64,000 nt of DNA from Marivita sp046592965 (GCF_046592965.1 NZ_JBISBV010000002.1:434001-498000), one strand, 5' to 3'; positions 51,661 through 60,563 are shown, counted from the stretch's first letter. Notes: generated from the sequence alone by a model not told the origin. Numbers and translations: made by a program.

Positions 51661-52275
51661 ATGGCCGCTCGACAAAGCGCGGAAGACCGAAAGGCGCAAA
51701 TCGTTGCCGAGATGTTGCGCCTTGCTGACGAGATCGGGCCGGATCGTCTGAGTACGACAGATGTGGCCCGTGCGGTCGGTCTGAGCCAGCCAGCGATATT
51801 CCGGCATTTTCCGACCAAGGGCGCGCTGTGGCTGGCCGTGGCCGAAGACATCGCCGCACGCCTGACAGAAAGATGGCAAGCCGCAGCGGCCGGAGCGTCG
51901 GCACCGCACGATACGCTTCGCGCCCTGATCGGGGCGCAACTCACGGCGATTGCCGAGACACCGGCGCTCCCGTCGATCCTGTTCTCGCGCGAGTTGCAGG
52001 TCGACAACCCGCCCTTGCGAGACGTGTTTCGTACCTTGCTCGGCACGTTCGAGGCGCATCTTGTCGCTGCGATTGCCGCTTTGCATGACGATGGCCGTTT
52101 GCGTCGCGAAGTGAAAGCGGCGGATGTGGCGATGTTGTTGACAGCCCTGATACAGGGCGTGGCAATCCGCTGGACGCTGGGCGCGCGGGGCTTTCCGCTG
52201 GTTGAGGAGGGGTTGCGGCTTTTCGACGTTCAGATGGCGCTGTTGACCCGCCAAGAGGAGACGAACAATGGCTAG
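51661..52275 (+). CDS. TetR/AcrR-family transcriptional regulator
   Basis: 204 residues. The N-terminal helix-turn-helix is LSTTDVARAVGLSQPAIFRH followed by FPTKGALWLAVAEDI. The C-terminal ligand domain is all helical with a TetR_C-like pattern (ALIQGVAIRWTLGARGF). It probably represses the divergent b561-adaptor-RND operon through the adjacent palindrome. It overlaps the next gene by 8 bases. Confidence 0.9.
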   Translation: MAARQSAEDRKAQIVAEMLRLADEIGPDRLSTTDVARAVGLSQPAIFRHFPTKGALWLAVAEDIAARLTERWQAAAAGASAPHDTLRALIGAQLTAIAETPALPSILFSRELQVDNPPLRDVFRTLLGTFEAHLVAAIAALHDDGRLRREVKAADVAMLLTALIQGVAIRWTLGARGFPLVEEGLRLFDVQMALLTRQEETNNG

Positions 52276-52663
52276 TTCAGTGTCGATGTTGCGTATCGCC
52301 GGAGCGGTTGCCGTGCTGTTCGGTGCGCTGACGGTCATGTCGGGGGCGAGCACGCTGCTCGGTACGCTCGATATGGGGGCGGTCGTGCCGGTGGTGCTGT
52401 GGTTCAACACGGTCGCCGGGATCGCCTATATCGTGGCCGGATATGGGCTGTGGCAACGGCGTCACTGGGCCTATGCGCTGTCGTTTGCGATTTTCGCCGC
52501 GACAGCTCTGGTTTTCGCGATCTTCTGGTTCGAGGTCACCCGCGGAGGCGCGTTCGAGATGCGAACGGTGTTCGCGATGGCGCTGCGCAGCGCTGTCTGG
52601 GCGGCCATCACGCTTGTCGCTCGCAAGGGTTTGAAAAAATCCGGCAATCCAGTGTCACGTTGA
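52268..52663 (+). CDS. Small four-helix membrane protein of unknown function
   Basis: 131 residues with four hydrophobic helices: AGAVAVLFGALTVMSGASTL, VVPVVLWFNTVAGIAYIVAG, YALSFAIFAATALVFAIFWF and a last one near MALRSAVWAAITLVA. No recognised family signature. It is cotranscribed with the TetR gene, so its expression is probably tied to the efflux system. Confidence 0.65.
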   Translation: MASSVSMLRIAGAVAVLFGALTVMSGASTLLGTLDMGAVVPVVLWFNTVAGIAYIVAGYGLWQRRHWAYALSFAIFAATALVFAIFWFEVTRGGAFEMRTVFAMALRSAVWAAITLVARKGLKKSGNPVSR

Positions 52664-52700
52664 TCCAGGTCAATGCTGCGCCTGTATAGATGATAATTAT

Positions 52701-52716
52701 ATTCGATAATTGGAAT
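52701..52716. promoter_or_regulatory. ATTC-N8-GAAT site, candidate SqrR operator
   Basis: An exact ATTC-N8-GAAT in an A/T-rich patch 72-88 bases upstream of the sulfide operon. From memory this is the consensus of SqrR, the persulfide-responsive ArsR-type repressor of Rhodobacter. Overlapping dyads (AATTAT-N5-ATAATT at 52695-52711; TTGAATTCAA at 52717-52726) lie in the same patch. No sqrR gene is in the window. Confidence 0.55.
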
Positions 52717-52788
52717 TTGAATTCAACCCGTTGGACCTGCGCTTCTCTAAGACGCGTCCTTCATCACTGACGCAAGGAAAGGATCCCG

Positions 52789-53766
52789 ATGTCGACCGAG
52801 GCAACACAGACGGCCAGCGCGTCACGCGTTGCGCATTTCCCGATCACCTTTTTTGCCATCGGCATGGGCATGATGGGCTTGACGCTGGCGCTGCGCGCCG
52901 CCGAGACGAGTTTTGCGCACGGTCATGCAGTGTCCCAGGCGGTGCTGGTCGTGTCCGTTCTGATGCTGCTGGCGGTGTCGGTGGGCTATATCCTCAAGGC
53001 GATGCGCCATCCCGAAGAGGTGGCCGCCGAATGGAACCATCCGGTGCGGATCGCTTTCTTTCCCGCCATTTCGATCTCGCTTCTCCTTCTGGCGACGGCC
53101 CTGCTCGAAACGGCGCCCTCGTTGGCGACACCTGTCTGGATGGTCGCGACCGCATTGCAGGGTGTGCTTGCACTGTCTGTTCTGTCTGCTTGGATCGGAC
53201 ACCGCCCGTTTCAATTCAGCTCCATGACACCGGCCTGGTTCATTCCGGCGGTGGGGAACGTGATCGTGCCGCTGGCCGGTGCGAGGCTGGGCTACGTCGA
53301 AATCTCGTGGCTGTTCTTTTCGGCCGGTCTGATCTTCTGGGTCATGCTGCTGACGCTGGTGATGAATAGGCTGATGTTTCACGACCCGTTGCCCGGCAAG
53401 ATGCTCCCCACGATGATGATCCTGGTGGCACCGCCCGCCGTGGCCTTCACCGCTTGGACGCGCATGGTGGAAGAGCCGGGAGCGTTTGGCCATTTCCTGC
53501 TCAGCGTGGCCTATGTGTTTGCGTTGCTGGTCGCCACCCAAGCGCCGAAGTTTCGCCAATTGCCATTCGCGATGTCGTGGTGGGCGCTGTCGTTCCCGCT
53601 GGCCGCGTTGTCCATCGCCAGTTTCGGTTATGCCCATGCGTCCGGCTCCGAGCCGCATCTCTGGATCGGGGCTGGCTTGCTGGTCTTGCTGATTGCCGTC
53701 GTTGCCTTGCTGATCCTGCGGACCGCTCAGGCGATGCGCGCTGGCAAGGTCTGCGTTCCTGAATAA
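52789..53766 (+). CDS. SLAC1/TDT-family membrane channel or exporter
   Basis: 325 residues, about ten helices. VAHFPITFFAIGMGMMGLTL at the start, MTPAWFIPAVGNVIVPLAGA in the middle and MILVAPPAVAFTAW are typical of the tellurite-resistance/dicarboxylate (TDT) family, which includes TehA, plant SLAC1 anion channels and the sulfite exporter Ssu1. First gene of an operon with DsrE-like and SQR proteins, so export of a sulfur oxyanion is a reasonable inference. AAAGGA precedes the ATG. Confidence 0.85.
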   Translation: MSTEATQTASASRVAHFPITFFAIGMGMMGLTLALRAAETSFAHGHAVSQAVLVVSVLMLLAVSVGYILKAMRHPEEVAAEWNHPVRIAFFPAISISLLLLATALLETAPSLATPVWMVATALQGVLALSVLSAWIGHRPFQFSSMTPAWFIPAVGNVIVPLAGARLGYVEISWLFFSAGLIFWVMLLTLVMNRLMFHDPLPGKMLPTMMILVAPPAVAFTAWTRMVEEPGAFGHFLLSVAYVFALLVATQAPKFRQLPFAMSWWALSFPLAALSIASFGYAHASGSEPHLWIGAGLLVLLIAVVALLILRTAQAMRAGKVCVPE

Positions 53767-53795
53767 ACATCCCACCGCATTGAAGGAGTTTCCAA

Positions 53796-54236
53796 ATGCG
53801 TCTTCCCAAAATTCTAACGGCCTCTGCACTTGCTCTGGGTCTTGCCACCACGGCGCAGGCACAGGACGTCAACAAGCTGGTCACGATCCTGACCGCGCCA
53901 GAGCCGCAAACGCAGTTGATGGCGATGGTCCTGACGATGAACGCGATGGCAGCAGGTGCCGAAGCGGAATTGATGCTCTGCGGTCCGGCGGGGGATATCG
54001 CGTTGAAAGACGCTCCAGCCTCGGCCACCGACGGCCAGCCGCCGAAAGACGCCAGTCCGCAAGGCATGATGCAAACGATGATCGAGAAGAACGGCCTCAA
54101 GGTGCAGGTCTGCGCGATCTATCTGCCGGGGATGGGTGCTGACGCATCGGTTCTGGTGGAGGGCGTGACCGCCGCTGCACCGGATGCAATGGGCGCTGCC
54201 ATCGTGGCCCCCGGCACATCCGTGATGAGCTTCTGA
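53796..54236 (+). CDS. Exported DsrE/DsrF-like protein
   Basis: 146 residues. The Sec signal peptide ends at TTAQAQD. The mature part has the DsrE fold pattern: KLVTILTAPEPQTQLMAMVL, GAEAELMLCGPAGDIAL and a C-terminal Cys in LKVQVCAIYLPGMGADAS. The Cys residues (in LMLCG and VQVCA) are candidates for persulfide carriage. DsrE-type proteins usually act in the cytoplasm, so export is unusual and fits the exported SQR encoded next. AAGGAG precedes the ATG. Confidence 0.8.
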   Translation: MRLPKILTASALALGLATTAQAQDVNKLVTILTAPEPQTQLMAMVLTMNAMAAGAEAELMLCGPAGDIALKDAPASATDGQPPKDASPQGMMQTMIEKNGLKVQVCAIYLPGMGADASVLVEGVTAAAPDAMGAAIVAPGTSVMSF

Positions 54237-54303
54237 GCCAAACCAAAACGCCTTTGCGCCGCGCGGGCGCACAGGCTTCATCGAACACTGGGGAGGACAT
54301 GAT

Positions 54304-55617
54304 ATGGACATGCAAAATCTGAAAGCCTCGCGGCGAGGGTTTCTTGGCCTGATGGCCGGCGGCATGGCCACGGCGGCATCGTTGCGGCCCGCTTCGGCGC
54401 AGGCGGTTGAGACCAACGCGCAGATTGTCATCATCGGGGCCGGTGCCGCCGGAACGTCGCTGGCGAACCGGCTTGTCCGTCGTCTCGACGGCGCGCGGAT
54501 CACCATTCTCGATCCCAGCCCGATGCATTTCTATCAGCCCGGACTGTCGCTGGTTGCCGCTGGCCTGAAACCCGCATCCTATACGGAATCCGACACCACA
54601 GAGTGGTTGCCCAAGGACATCACGCTGATTTCTGAGGCTGCCGCCGCGATTGACCCGGTGGCCAAGACGGTCGCCACGACCGGCGGGCAGAGCGTGCCGT
54701 ATGATTTCCTGGTCGTTGCCCCCGGTCTGGTGCTGGATCACGACGCGATCGAGGGGTTCTCGCTCGACATGGTGGGAAAGGACGGGATCGGCGCACTTTA
54801 TGCCGGACCGCAATACGCCGCGCGCACATGGGAGGCCGCATCGGCCTTTGCCGAGACCGGCGGTGTGGGCCTGTTCACCCGCCCTGCGACCGAGATGAAA
54901 TGCGCAGGTGCGCCGCTCAAGCACACATTTCTGATCGAGGATATCGCCACCCGCACTGCCGGGGCGGGCAAGCACGAAATGCATTACGCGGCCAACAACA
55001 ACAGCTTGTTCGGTGTGCCCATCGTGTCGGAAAAGGTGCGGATGCTGTTTGATGAACGCGGGATCACGCCCCATTACAGCCATGTGCTCAAAGCCATCGA
55101 TGCCGGACGCAAGATCGCGACGTTTACCACCCCTGACGGGGATGCGGAGTTGCAATACGATTACCTGCACGTCATCCCGCCACAACGCGCCCCCGAGGTC
55201 ATTCGCCAATCGGGACTGAGCTGGGCCGACAAATGGACAGATCAGGGTTGGGTCGAGGTGGACATGAAAACCCTGCGCCACCTGCGCTATCCCGACGTCT
55301 TCGCGCTGGGCGACGTCGCCGGTGTGCCCAAGGGCAAGACCGCCGCGTCTGTGAAATGGCAGGTGCCGGTGGTCGAGGATCATTTGGTGGCTGCAATTCA
55401 GGGAGGCGAGGGGCGGCTGGCCTATGACGGCTACACCTCGTGCCCGCTCATCACCCGCGTCGGACGCGCGATGCTGGTGGAGTTCGATTATCACAACAAT
55501 CTGGTGCCCTCGTTCCCCGGCGTCATCGCGCCACTCGAGGAGCTCTGGATCAGTTGGTTGATGAAAGAGGTGGCCCTGAAAGCAACCTACAACGCCATGC
55601 TGCGCGGCAAGGCCTGA
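54304..55617 (+). CDS. Sulfide:quinone oxidoreductase-like flavoprotein with Tat signal
   Basis: 437 residues. Tat signal SRRGFLGLMAGGMAT, then FAD motif IVIIGAGAAGTSLANRL. The two active-site Cys are in EMKCAGAPLKHTF and YDGYTSCPLITRVG, which are SQR signatures; the third Cys of type I enzymes is absent. DVFALGDVAGVPKGKTAASV binds the flavin. It oxidises sulfide and passes electrons to quinone. The C-terminal amphipathic stretch (LEELWISWLMKEVAL) fits membrane attachment, here on the periplasmic side. GGAGG precedes the ATG. Confidence 0.88.
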   Translation: MDMQNLKASRRGFLGLMAGGMATAASLRPASAQAVETNAQIVIIGAGAAGTSLANRLVRRLDGARITILDPSPMHFYQPGLSLVAAGLKPASYTESDTTEWLPKDITLISEAAAAIDPVAKTVATTGGQSVPYDFLVVAPGLVLDHDAIEGFSLDMVGKDGIGALYAGPQYAARTWEAASAFAETGGVGLFTRPATEMKCAGAPLKHTFLIEDIATRTAGAGKHEMHYAANNNSLFGVPIVSEKVRMLFDERGITPHYSHVLKAIDAGRKIATFTTPDGDAELQYDYLHVIPPQRAPEVIRQSGLSWADKWTDQGWVEVDMKTLRHLRYPDVFALGDVAGVPKGKTAASVKWQVPVVEDHLVAAIQGGEGRLAYDGYTSCPLITRVGRAMLVEFDYHNNLVPSFPGVIAPLEELWISWLMKEVALKATYNAMLRGKA

Positions 55618-55633
55618 AACGAGGAGACCGGTT

Positions 55634-55987
55634 ATGGAACAACTGACATTCGAAACGATGATCGCGGTGTTCGAGGAGATCTTCGGACAGGCGCTGTTCT
55701 GGATCATGGTCGCGGCGGCGCTGATCGTGACACTTGCCTATCTCTACGTCCTGATCCGCGACAGAGAGATGTCGATGCGCAAATTCCTGCTGGCGCAGCT
55801 GTCGATGCCCGTCGGCGCGGTGGCGGCGATATTCTTCGTGCTGGCGGTGACAGATTCGCATCTGCGTGACATTGGCGGACCCATCGACGTAGTGATGATG
55901 CTGGGTGTGGCGGCCCTGGGCGCGGTCGGTATCGCGATACTGGTTTACACCCTGCAATCGCTGTTCCGAAAAACGCCCGAAGCCTGA
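55634..55987 (+). CDS. Small membrane protein at the end of the sulfide operon (DUF5368-like)
   Basis: 117 residues with three helices (LFWIMVAAALIVTLAYLYVL, MPVGAVAAIFFVLAV and VVMMLGVAALGAVGIAILVY), preceded by GAGGAGA. The pattern resembles small membrane proteins found next to SQR genes; I am not certain of the family name. It may anchor SQR or take part in quinone access. It starts 16 bases after SQR. Confidence 0.65.
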   Translation: MEQLTFETMIAVFEEIFGQALFWIMVAAALIVTLAYLYVLIRDREMSMRKFLLAQLSMPVGAVAAIFFVLAVTDSHLRDIGGPIDVVMMLGVAALGAVGIAILVYTLQSLFRKTPEA

Positions 55988-55995
55988 CATCGACC

Positions 55996-56021
55996 AAGGG
56001 CCGGTGGTATCATCGGCCCTT
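55996..56021. terminator. Convergent terminator between the sulfide operon and torT
   Basis: AAGGGCCG (55996-56003) pairs with CGGCCCTT (56014-56021), 10-base loop. It overlaps the torT stop codon by two bases and follows the small membrane protein gene by 8 bases. Confidence 0.6.
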
Positions 56022-57003
56022 ATTGCACCGACGGAAAGTAATCGGCCGGGGAGAGACGGATCGCGGATGGAATGTCTTGCTCTGGCGTCAGCAAGGTGAT
56101 GCTCGGCCCGATGCGCAAGCCGGTGTGCGTACCCGCATCGCCCGACGTGGCCTGCCGGATCGCAATGACACCCTGTTGCATCGGGTCGTCAAAGGCGACT
56201 GCACTCACCTGCCCATTCATCAACCCGCGCAGAACGGTGTGGCTGATATAGGTGGACATCAGAACCGGCGGGTCGACGGCGGGTGCATTGGCAAGATATC
56301 CGATCGCTGCTTCGATGGCGGGTGCGCTGCCAATCAGGTAATCGGCGTTCGGATATTGCGCGAGTGCGGTTTCCACCAGAGCAAGCTGTTGGCGCAGTCC
56401 GGTATCCGCTCCGAATACGTCGGCAACCGTCACCGTACTGCCGGCCAGGCCGGTGCGCAGACCCTCCTCAAGCGGCCCGGTCCAACCCGCCTGCGACGGA
56501 CCGGATATATAGATTGCGGTTTTCGGCGCGGCACCCGTGGGGTTTTGTTTTGTCAGATATCGTCCGAGGGCGAGGCCCATGTCTCTCCAGTCAACACCGA
56601 TTTCCCCTGTGAGCGCATCGCTGTGCATCTCGTTGACAAGGCTGAACACCGGCGTCACCGGCGCAATCCGCGCGATGGCGTCCAACAGGTCGGGCTGATC
56701 GGCGGCAACCGTGCCGATGAGGATCGCATCCACATCGCGGGCGGCGCAGGCGTTTAGTTGCGCCAGCTGGGATTCCAGCGATCGGTAGCCGCCCGCCTCG
56801 AAGTACTCCAGATCGATATCCTGCCGCGCTGCTTCCTGTTCCAGCCCATAACCGACGCTGAGCCAGTATTCATCCTTGAAATGGGGCACCAGAACGCAAA
56901 ACGTCTGCGTCGCGGCAACCAGGGACGTCGTGGTGCAAAGCACAGCGCCAAGTACAAGAGCCGCGATTGTGCCGGCGCGGGCGGCCCCGTACTGTCGGGT
57001 CAT
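56020..57003 (-). CDS. torT: TMAO-sensing periplasmic binding protein TorT
   Basis: 327 residues. The signal peptide (AGTIAALVLGAVLCTTTSLV) ends near AATQ. The type I periplasmic binding fold has CVLVPHFKDEYWLSVGYGLE, LFEAGGY-like YFEAGGYRSLESQLAQL, VDAILIGTVAADQPDLLDAI and YISGPSQAGWTGPLEEGLRT, as in TorT. TorT binds trimethylamine N-oxide and signals to TorS. The chosen ATG overlaps that of the divergent torS gene; the longer frame has no signal peptide at its start. Confidence 0.85.
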   Translation of the reverse strand: MTRQYGAARAGTIAALVLGAVLCTTTSLVAATQTFCVLVPHFKDEYWLSVGYGLEQEAARQDIDLEYFEAGGYRSLESQLAQLNACAARDVDAILIGTVAADQPDLLDAIARIAPVTPVFSLVNEMHSDALTGEIGVDWRDMGLALGRYLTKQNPTGAAPKTAIYISGPSQAGWTGPLEEGLRTGLAGSTVTVADVFGADTGLRQQLALVETALAQYPNADYLIGSAPAIEAAIGYLANAPAVDPPVLMSTYISHTVLRGLMNGQVSAVAFDDPMQQGVIAIRQATSGDAGTHTGLRIGPSITLLTPEQDIPSAIRLSPADYFPSVQ

Positions 57004-59773
57004 GCGACGAACGAGATTTGACACGAGACTGATCCAGATCCTCACCGCGATGGCGGCAATGGCCATTATCGTGGGAGTCGCCGCAATCGCCGTCAACCGC
57101 TATCTGGTGCGAAGCCAGAACGCGATGATCCAGTCAACCTTGCCGACGGCCGAGCTGGCCAGCCGGATCGGAGCGTCCGCCGAGGTTGCGGGCACGCTGG
57201 CAACGGCGTTCGTGCAAGCGGGAACAAGCGAGGATCTCGACCAGATCACCGCGTCGCTGAACGCCGCGGTTGCGGAGATGGAACGGGGTGCGCGGGTTCT
57301 GGACGGCTTGACGCCGGAGGCGCGCTCGGACGGGGCGATGTCGCAATCCAGCGGTATCGTCGCGCGTATGGCAGAAAACGGACATGCTCTGTTGGAGCTT
57401 GACGAGCGGATCAACGAGCAACGCCAGAATGCCGATCGCACAGGTGAGGCGCTGGATGCCTTGATCGAGGCGGCAACCGATCTGGCGCGCCTGCGCATTA
57501 CCGCCGGCATTGCCGGGATTTATGCCGACCCGGAAACTGATCTGCGGCCGGCGCTCGACACGCTTGCGGATAGGTATTTCTTTGCCTTCGAACGCTTGTC
57601 CGAACTCGGCCGGATGGTGGATGCGACGCGGCTGCAATTGCAACAGGTGCCGCGCATCGACGCGCCGGATGATCTGGCGCGGGCGCGCGCGGCGCTTGCT
57701 GAGCGGCTTGATCTGGCCGCGCGGCGGGTGATTTACCTGCCGTCGCCCGCAACGCGCCAGGAGGCGCGCGCCCTGCTTGACGCTGAAGCGGCGGCGCTGG
57801 AACCGGGTGGCCTGCTCGCGCTACAGGGTGAAAAGATCGCGTTGCGTGAGAGCATTGCCGCCGACAGCGCCGCACTCAGAGACGCATTGTCGGCGCTTTC
57901 AGAGCAAGCCCGCCGTGCGCGCGATGCCGCGCAGGCGCGCGCCATCGAGCAGATCGACGAGGCGGAGCGGCGTGCGACCCTGATGAGTGCCGCGCTTTTG
58001 GCGTTGGTGGTGGGCGCCGTGGGTGTTGGCGCGGTGCTTTGGCTCTATGCGCGCCGGCAGTTGGTGGCGCGGCTGTCGAACGTGTCGCGCCGCATTGTCT
58101 CGGTCGCAGGTGCGGACTATGGCGCGCCGTTGCGTCTGAGCGGACATGACGAGATCGGACGGATGGAGAAAGCGCTCAACATCCTGCGCCGCCGCGCCAT
58201 AGATGCCGAAATGTTGCGGGAAAGCCTGGAGGACGCCGTCATCGCGCGCACCGGAGATGTCGTCGCGCAGATGCAGGACGCTGACGCCGCGCGCGCCAAG
58301 GCCGAATCGGCTGATCGCAGCAAAACCGAATTTCTCGCCCGCATGAGCCACGAGATTCGCACACCTCTGAACGGCATCATCGGCATGTTGTCATTGCTGG
58401 AAACCGAGGTCGGAAACGAGGATCGCCGTGAGCGGGTAAAGACGGCGCATCGCTCGGCGCAGGATTTGTTGGAGATCACCAACGATATCCTGCATTTTGC
58501 CAGCGGCGAGGATCGCGCAAATCGCGGTAACCCCATTCATTTCGCCTTGCGTGAATTCGTGGGCCAACTGGGTCATCAACTGCAATCGCTGGCCGGTGCA
58601 AAGGGACTTGATGCGGTGGTCGACCTTGTTGACCCGACGCCATTGGTTCTGTTTGGCGATGTGGTGAAAATTCGCCAGATCATCGGCAATCTGATGTCCA
58701 ATGCGGCCAAGTACACCCAGCGCGGTACGGTGGCGCTCTCGGTCGATCATGCGGTGGACGAGGCAACCGGCGACGTGGTGGTCAGCTTCACGGTCAGTGA
58801 TACCGGTGTCGGAATGTCTCAGGACACGATTTCCCATGCCTTTGATGCCTATTCCCGGACCGAAGATGCCAGACGGTCGGGGATCGAGGGGCTGGGCCTT
58901 GGGCTTGCCATATCGCGAACGCTGACCGATGCGCTCGGGGGCGCGTTGAGCGTGGAGAGCGAGCCGGGCCTCGGTAGCCGCTTCACGCTGACAGTGCCGC
59001 TGCAACAGGGCGATGCTGCCCTCATCGAGGAGGCGGATGCGCCCGTGGCTTCGGACAGTCGCTGCCGCGACGTGTTGGTGATAGATGACCACGCCGTCAA
59101 CCGCATGGTGGCACGCGGGTATCTGGAACGACTGGGCTGCCGCGTCTTCGAGGCCGCGACCGGAACCGCCGGGTTGGAGATGCTAAACAGTCGCCGCCTT
59201 GACCTCGTGCTGATCGACGTCGATCTGCCGGACATGCAGGGTGATGAGGTCGCCGCCCGCAGTCCTGCTGGTCCGGTACTGGTCGCGCTGACGGCGCATT
59301 TGATTGATGACACTCTGGAAAACCGCGACCGGTTGGGAGTGGCGCGCATCCTGTCCAAACCGATCTCGCCTCGGGCACTACACGAGGTCCTGGCGCTTTG
59401 TGGATCGGATGACGGAGAGAATGAGCCAGCGATACTGCACAGCCTGCAAAGCGATATCGACGATCTTGGCGCGGCCGTCACCAGCCAGATCGTGCAGGAA
59501 TTTCTTGCCGATATGCCAGCCGCACTGAGCGCAATTACCACGTCCGAACCTGACGCGCAGCGCAAGGCCGCGCATCGCTTGAAAGGAGCAGCGTCGAATT
59601 TCGCTCTCGATCAGTTCTGCGCCGTGTTGGCGCAGGTCGAGGCGACGCCGGGCGCTTTGGACCGCGCCTTGATTGCGCGCGTCAAGCAAGGGGCAGATAC
59701 CGCGGTGGCCGCCTTGCAGGCCGCAACGGCGCAGGCCGGCCTTCAGACCGAGGCGGGATCGACAAAGCGGTAA
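57002..59773 (+). CDS. torS: Hybrid sensor histidine kinase TorS
   Basis: 923 residues, as in TorS. The first helix is LIQILTAMAAMAIIVGVAAI, followed by a periplasmic helical sensor (about 45-325), a second helix (LMSAALLALVVGAVGVGAVL) and HAMP. The HisKA domain has RMSHEIRTPLNGIIGM. The ATPase domain has LMSNAAKYT, DTGVGM and GLGLAISRT. The receiver has DLVLIDVDLPDMQG. The HPt domain has AAHRLKGAASNF. It senses TMAO with TorT and phosphorylates TorR. The start codon is shared in part with torT; the end overlaps torR by 31 bases. Confidence 0.9.
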   Translation: MRRTRFDTRLIQILTAMAAMAIIVGVAAIAVNRYLVRSQNAMIQSTLPTAELASRIGASAEVAGTLATAFVQAGTSEDLDQITASLNAAVAEMERGARVLDGLTPEARSDGAMSQSSGIVARMAENGHALLELDERINEQRQNADRTGEALDALIEAATDLARLRITAGIAGIYADPETDLRPALDTLADRYFFAFERLSELGRMVDATRLQLQQVPRIDAPDDLARARAALAERLDLAARRVIYLPSPATRQEARALLDAEAAALEPGGLLALQGEKIALRESIAADSAALRDALSALSEQARRARDAAQARAIEQIDEAERRATLMSAALLALVVGAVGVGAVLWLYARRQLVARLSNVSRRIVSVAGADYGAPLRLSGHDEIGRMEKALNILRRRAIDAEMLRESLEDAVIARTGDVVAQMQDADAARAKAESADRSKTEFLARMSHEIRTPLNGIIGMLSLLETEVGNEDRRERVKTAHRSAQDLLEITNDILHFASGEDRANRGNPIHFALREFVGQLGHQLQSLAGAKGLDAVVDLVDPTPLVLFGDVVKIRQIIGNLMSNAAKYTQRGTVALSVDHAVDEATGDVVVSFTVSDTGVGMSQDTISHAFDAYSRTEDARRSGIEGLGLGLAISRTLTDALGGALSVESEPGLGSRFTLTVPLQQGDAALIEEADAPVASDSRCRDVLVIDDHAVNRMVARGYLERLGCRVFEAATGTAGLEMLNSRRLDLVLIDVDLPDMQGDEVAARSPAGPVLVALTAHLIDDTLENRDRLGVARILSKPISPRALHEVLALCGSDDGENEPAILHSLQSDIDDLGAAVTSQIVQEFLADMPAALSAITTSEPDAQRKAAHRLKGAASNFALDQFCAVLAQVEATPGALDRALIARVKQGADTAVAALQAATAQAGLQTEAGSTKR

Positions 59774-60447
59774 CCGTGGCCGTGATCCGTCATGATCCAT
59801 TCCGGGTCGTTCGAATTCTGCTCGAGTTTCTTGCGCAGCCGCCCCACCACGACGTCGATCATCCGGTCATTGGAGCGATGCGCGGGCCGTCCGATCATCT
59901 CTGACAGGCGGGCGCGGCTCAGGGTCTGGCCCGGATGATCCGCCAGCGCCGAGAAGACCTCGAATTCCTGCGGTGTCAGCGACTCGGTGCGCGCGGCCGA
60001 GACCAGTCGGCGGCGGATGCGGTCAAAGCACCAGACGCCGAAAGTCTCCACCGGCTCGGGGCCCTGCGGCGCTTGCCCGATATCGGCGATCCGCGCCAGC
60101 AGGTTCTTGATCCGCGCGGCCAGTTCCCGTTTATCAAACGGTTTGGTGACGTAATCGTCAGCGCCCATCTCAAGCCCGACGATCTTGTCGACCTGATCGT
60201 CCCGTGCCGTCAGCAGGATGATCCCGACGCGCGAGACGGCGCGCTGTTCGCGGGTGATCGTCAGCCCGTCCTTGCCCTCCAGATTGATGTCGACCAGCAA
60301 CAGCTCGGGCGGGTCGATACGAATGATGGACTCCATTTCATCGGCGTCCTCGGCTTCGCTGACACGGTAATTCTGGGTGCGAAGATAAGCAGCAAGTCGC
60401 TTTCGCGAGGTTCTGTCATCTTCGACGATGAGGATATGCTGTGCCAT
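59743..60447 (-). CDS. torR: Response regulator TorR (OmpR family)
   Basis: 234 residues. The receiver domain has ILIVEDDRTSRKRLAAYL, the phospho-acceptor Asp in LLLVDINLEGKDG, and YVTKPFDKRELAARI. The C-terminal winged helix has ESLTPQEFEVFSALADHPGQ and RMIDVVVGRLRKKLEQ. It activates torA under TMAO. Convergent with torS and divergent from torA, 116 bases apart. Confidence 0.9.
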   Translation of the reverse strand: MAQHILIVEDDRTSRKRLAAYLRTQNYRVSEAEDADEMESIIRIDPPELLLVDINLEGKDGLTITREQRAVSRVGIILLTARDDQVDKIVGLEMGADDYVTKPFDKRELAARIKNLLARIADIGQAPQGPEPVETFGVWCFDRIRRRLVSAARTESLTPQEFEVFSALADHPGQTLSRARLSEMIGRPAHRSNDRMIDVVVGRLRKKLEQNSNDPEWIMTDHGHGYRFVDPASV

Positions 60448-60456
60448 GCAGCAAGG

Positions 60457-60471
60457 TTACAAATCTTTACA
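60457..60471. promoter_or_regulatory. TTACA direct repeats in the torR-torA gap
   Basis: TTACA at 60457 and 60467, ten bases apart (one helical turn), directly upstream of torR and about 95 bases from torA. The spacing suits an OmpR-family dimer such as TorR, but the sequence does not match the E. coli tor box. Confidence 0.3.
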
Positions 60472-60563
60472 TCTTCGAACAAGCCGTCTTGCGCGGGGTC
60501 AAGGCTGTGCTCGGGCACAAAGGTTAATTTGCGGTCAATGAATTTGGCCACAGGAGACATGTC

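Noticed and set aside
54097..55707. 536-codon open frame antisense to the DsrE and SQR genes
   Set aside because: Opposite strand of clear signal-peptide and FAD-binding genes; no support of its own.
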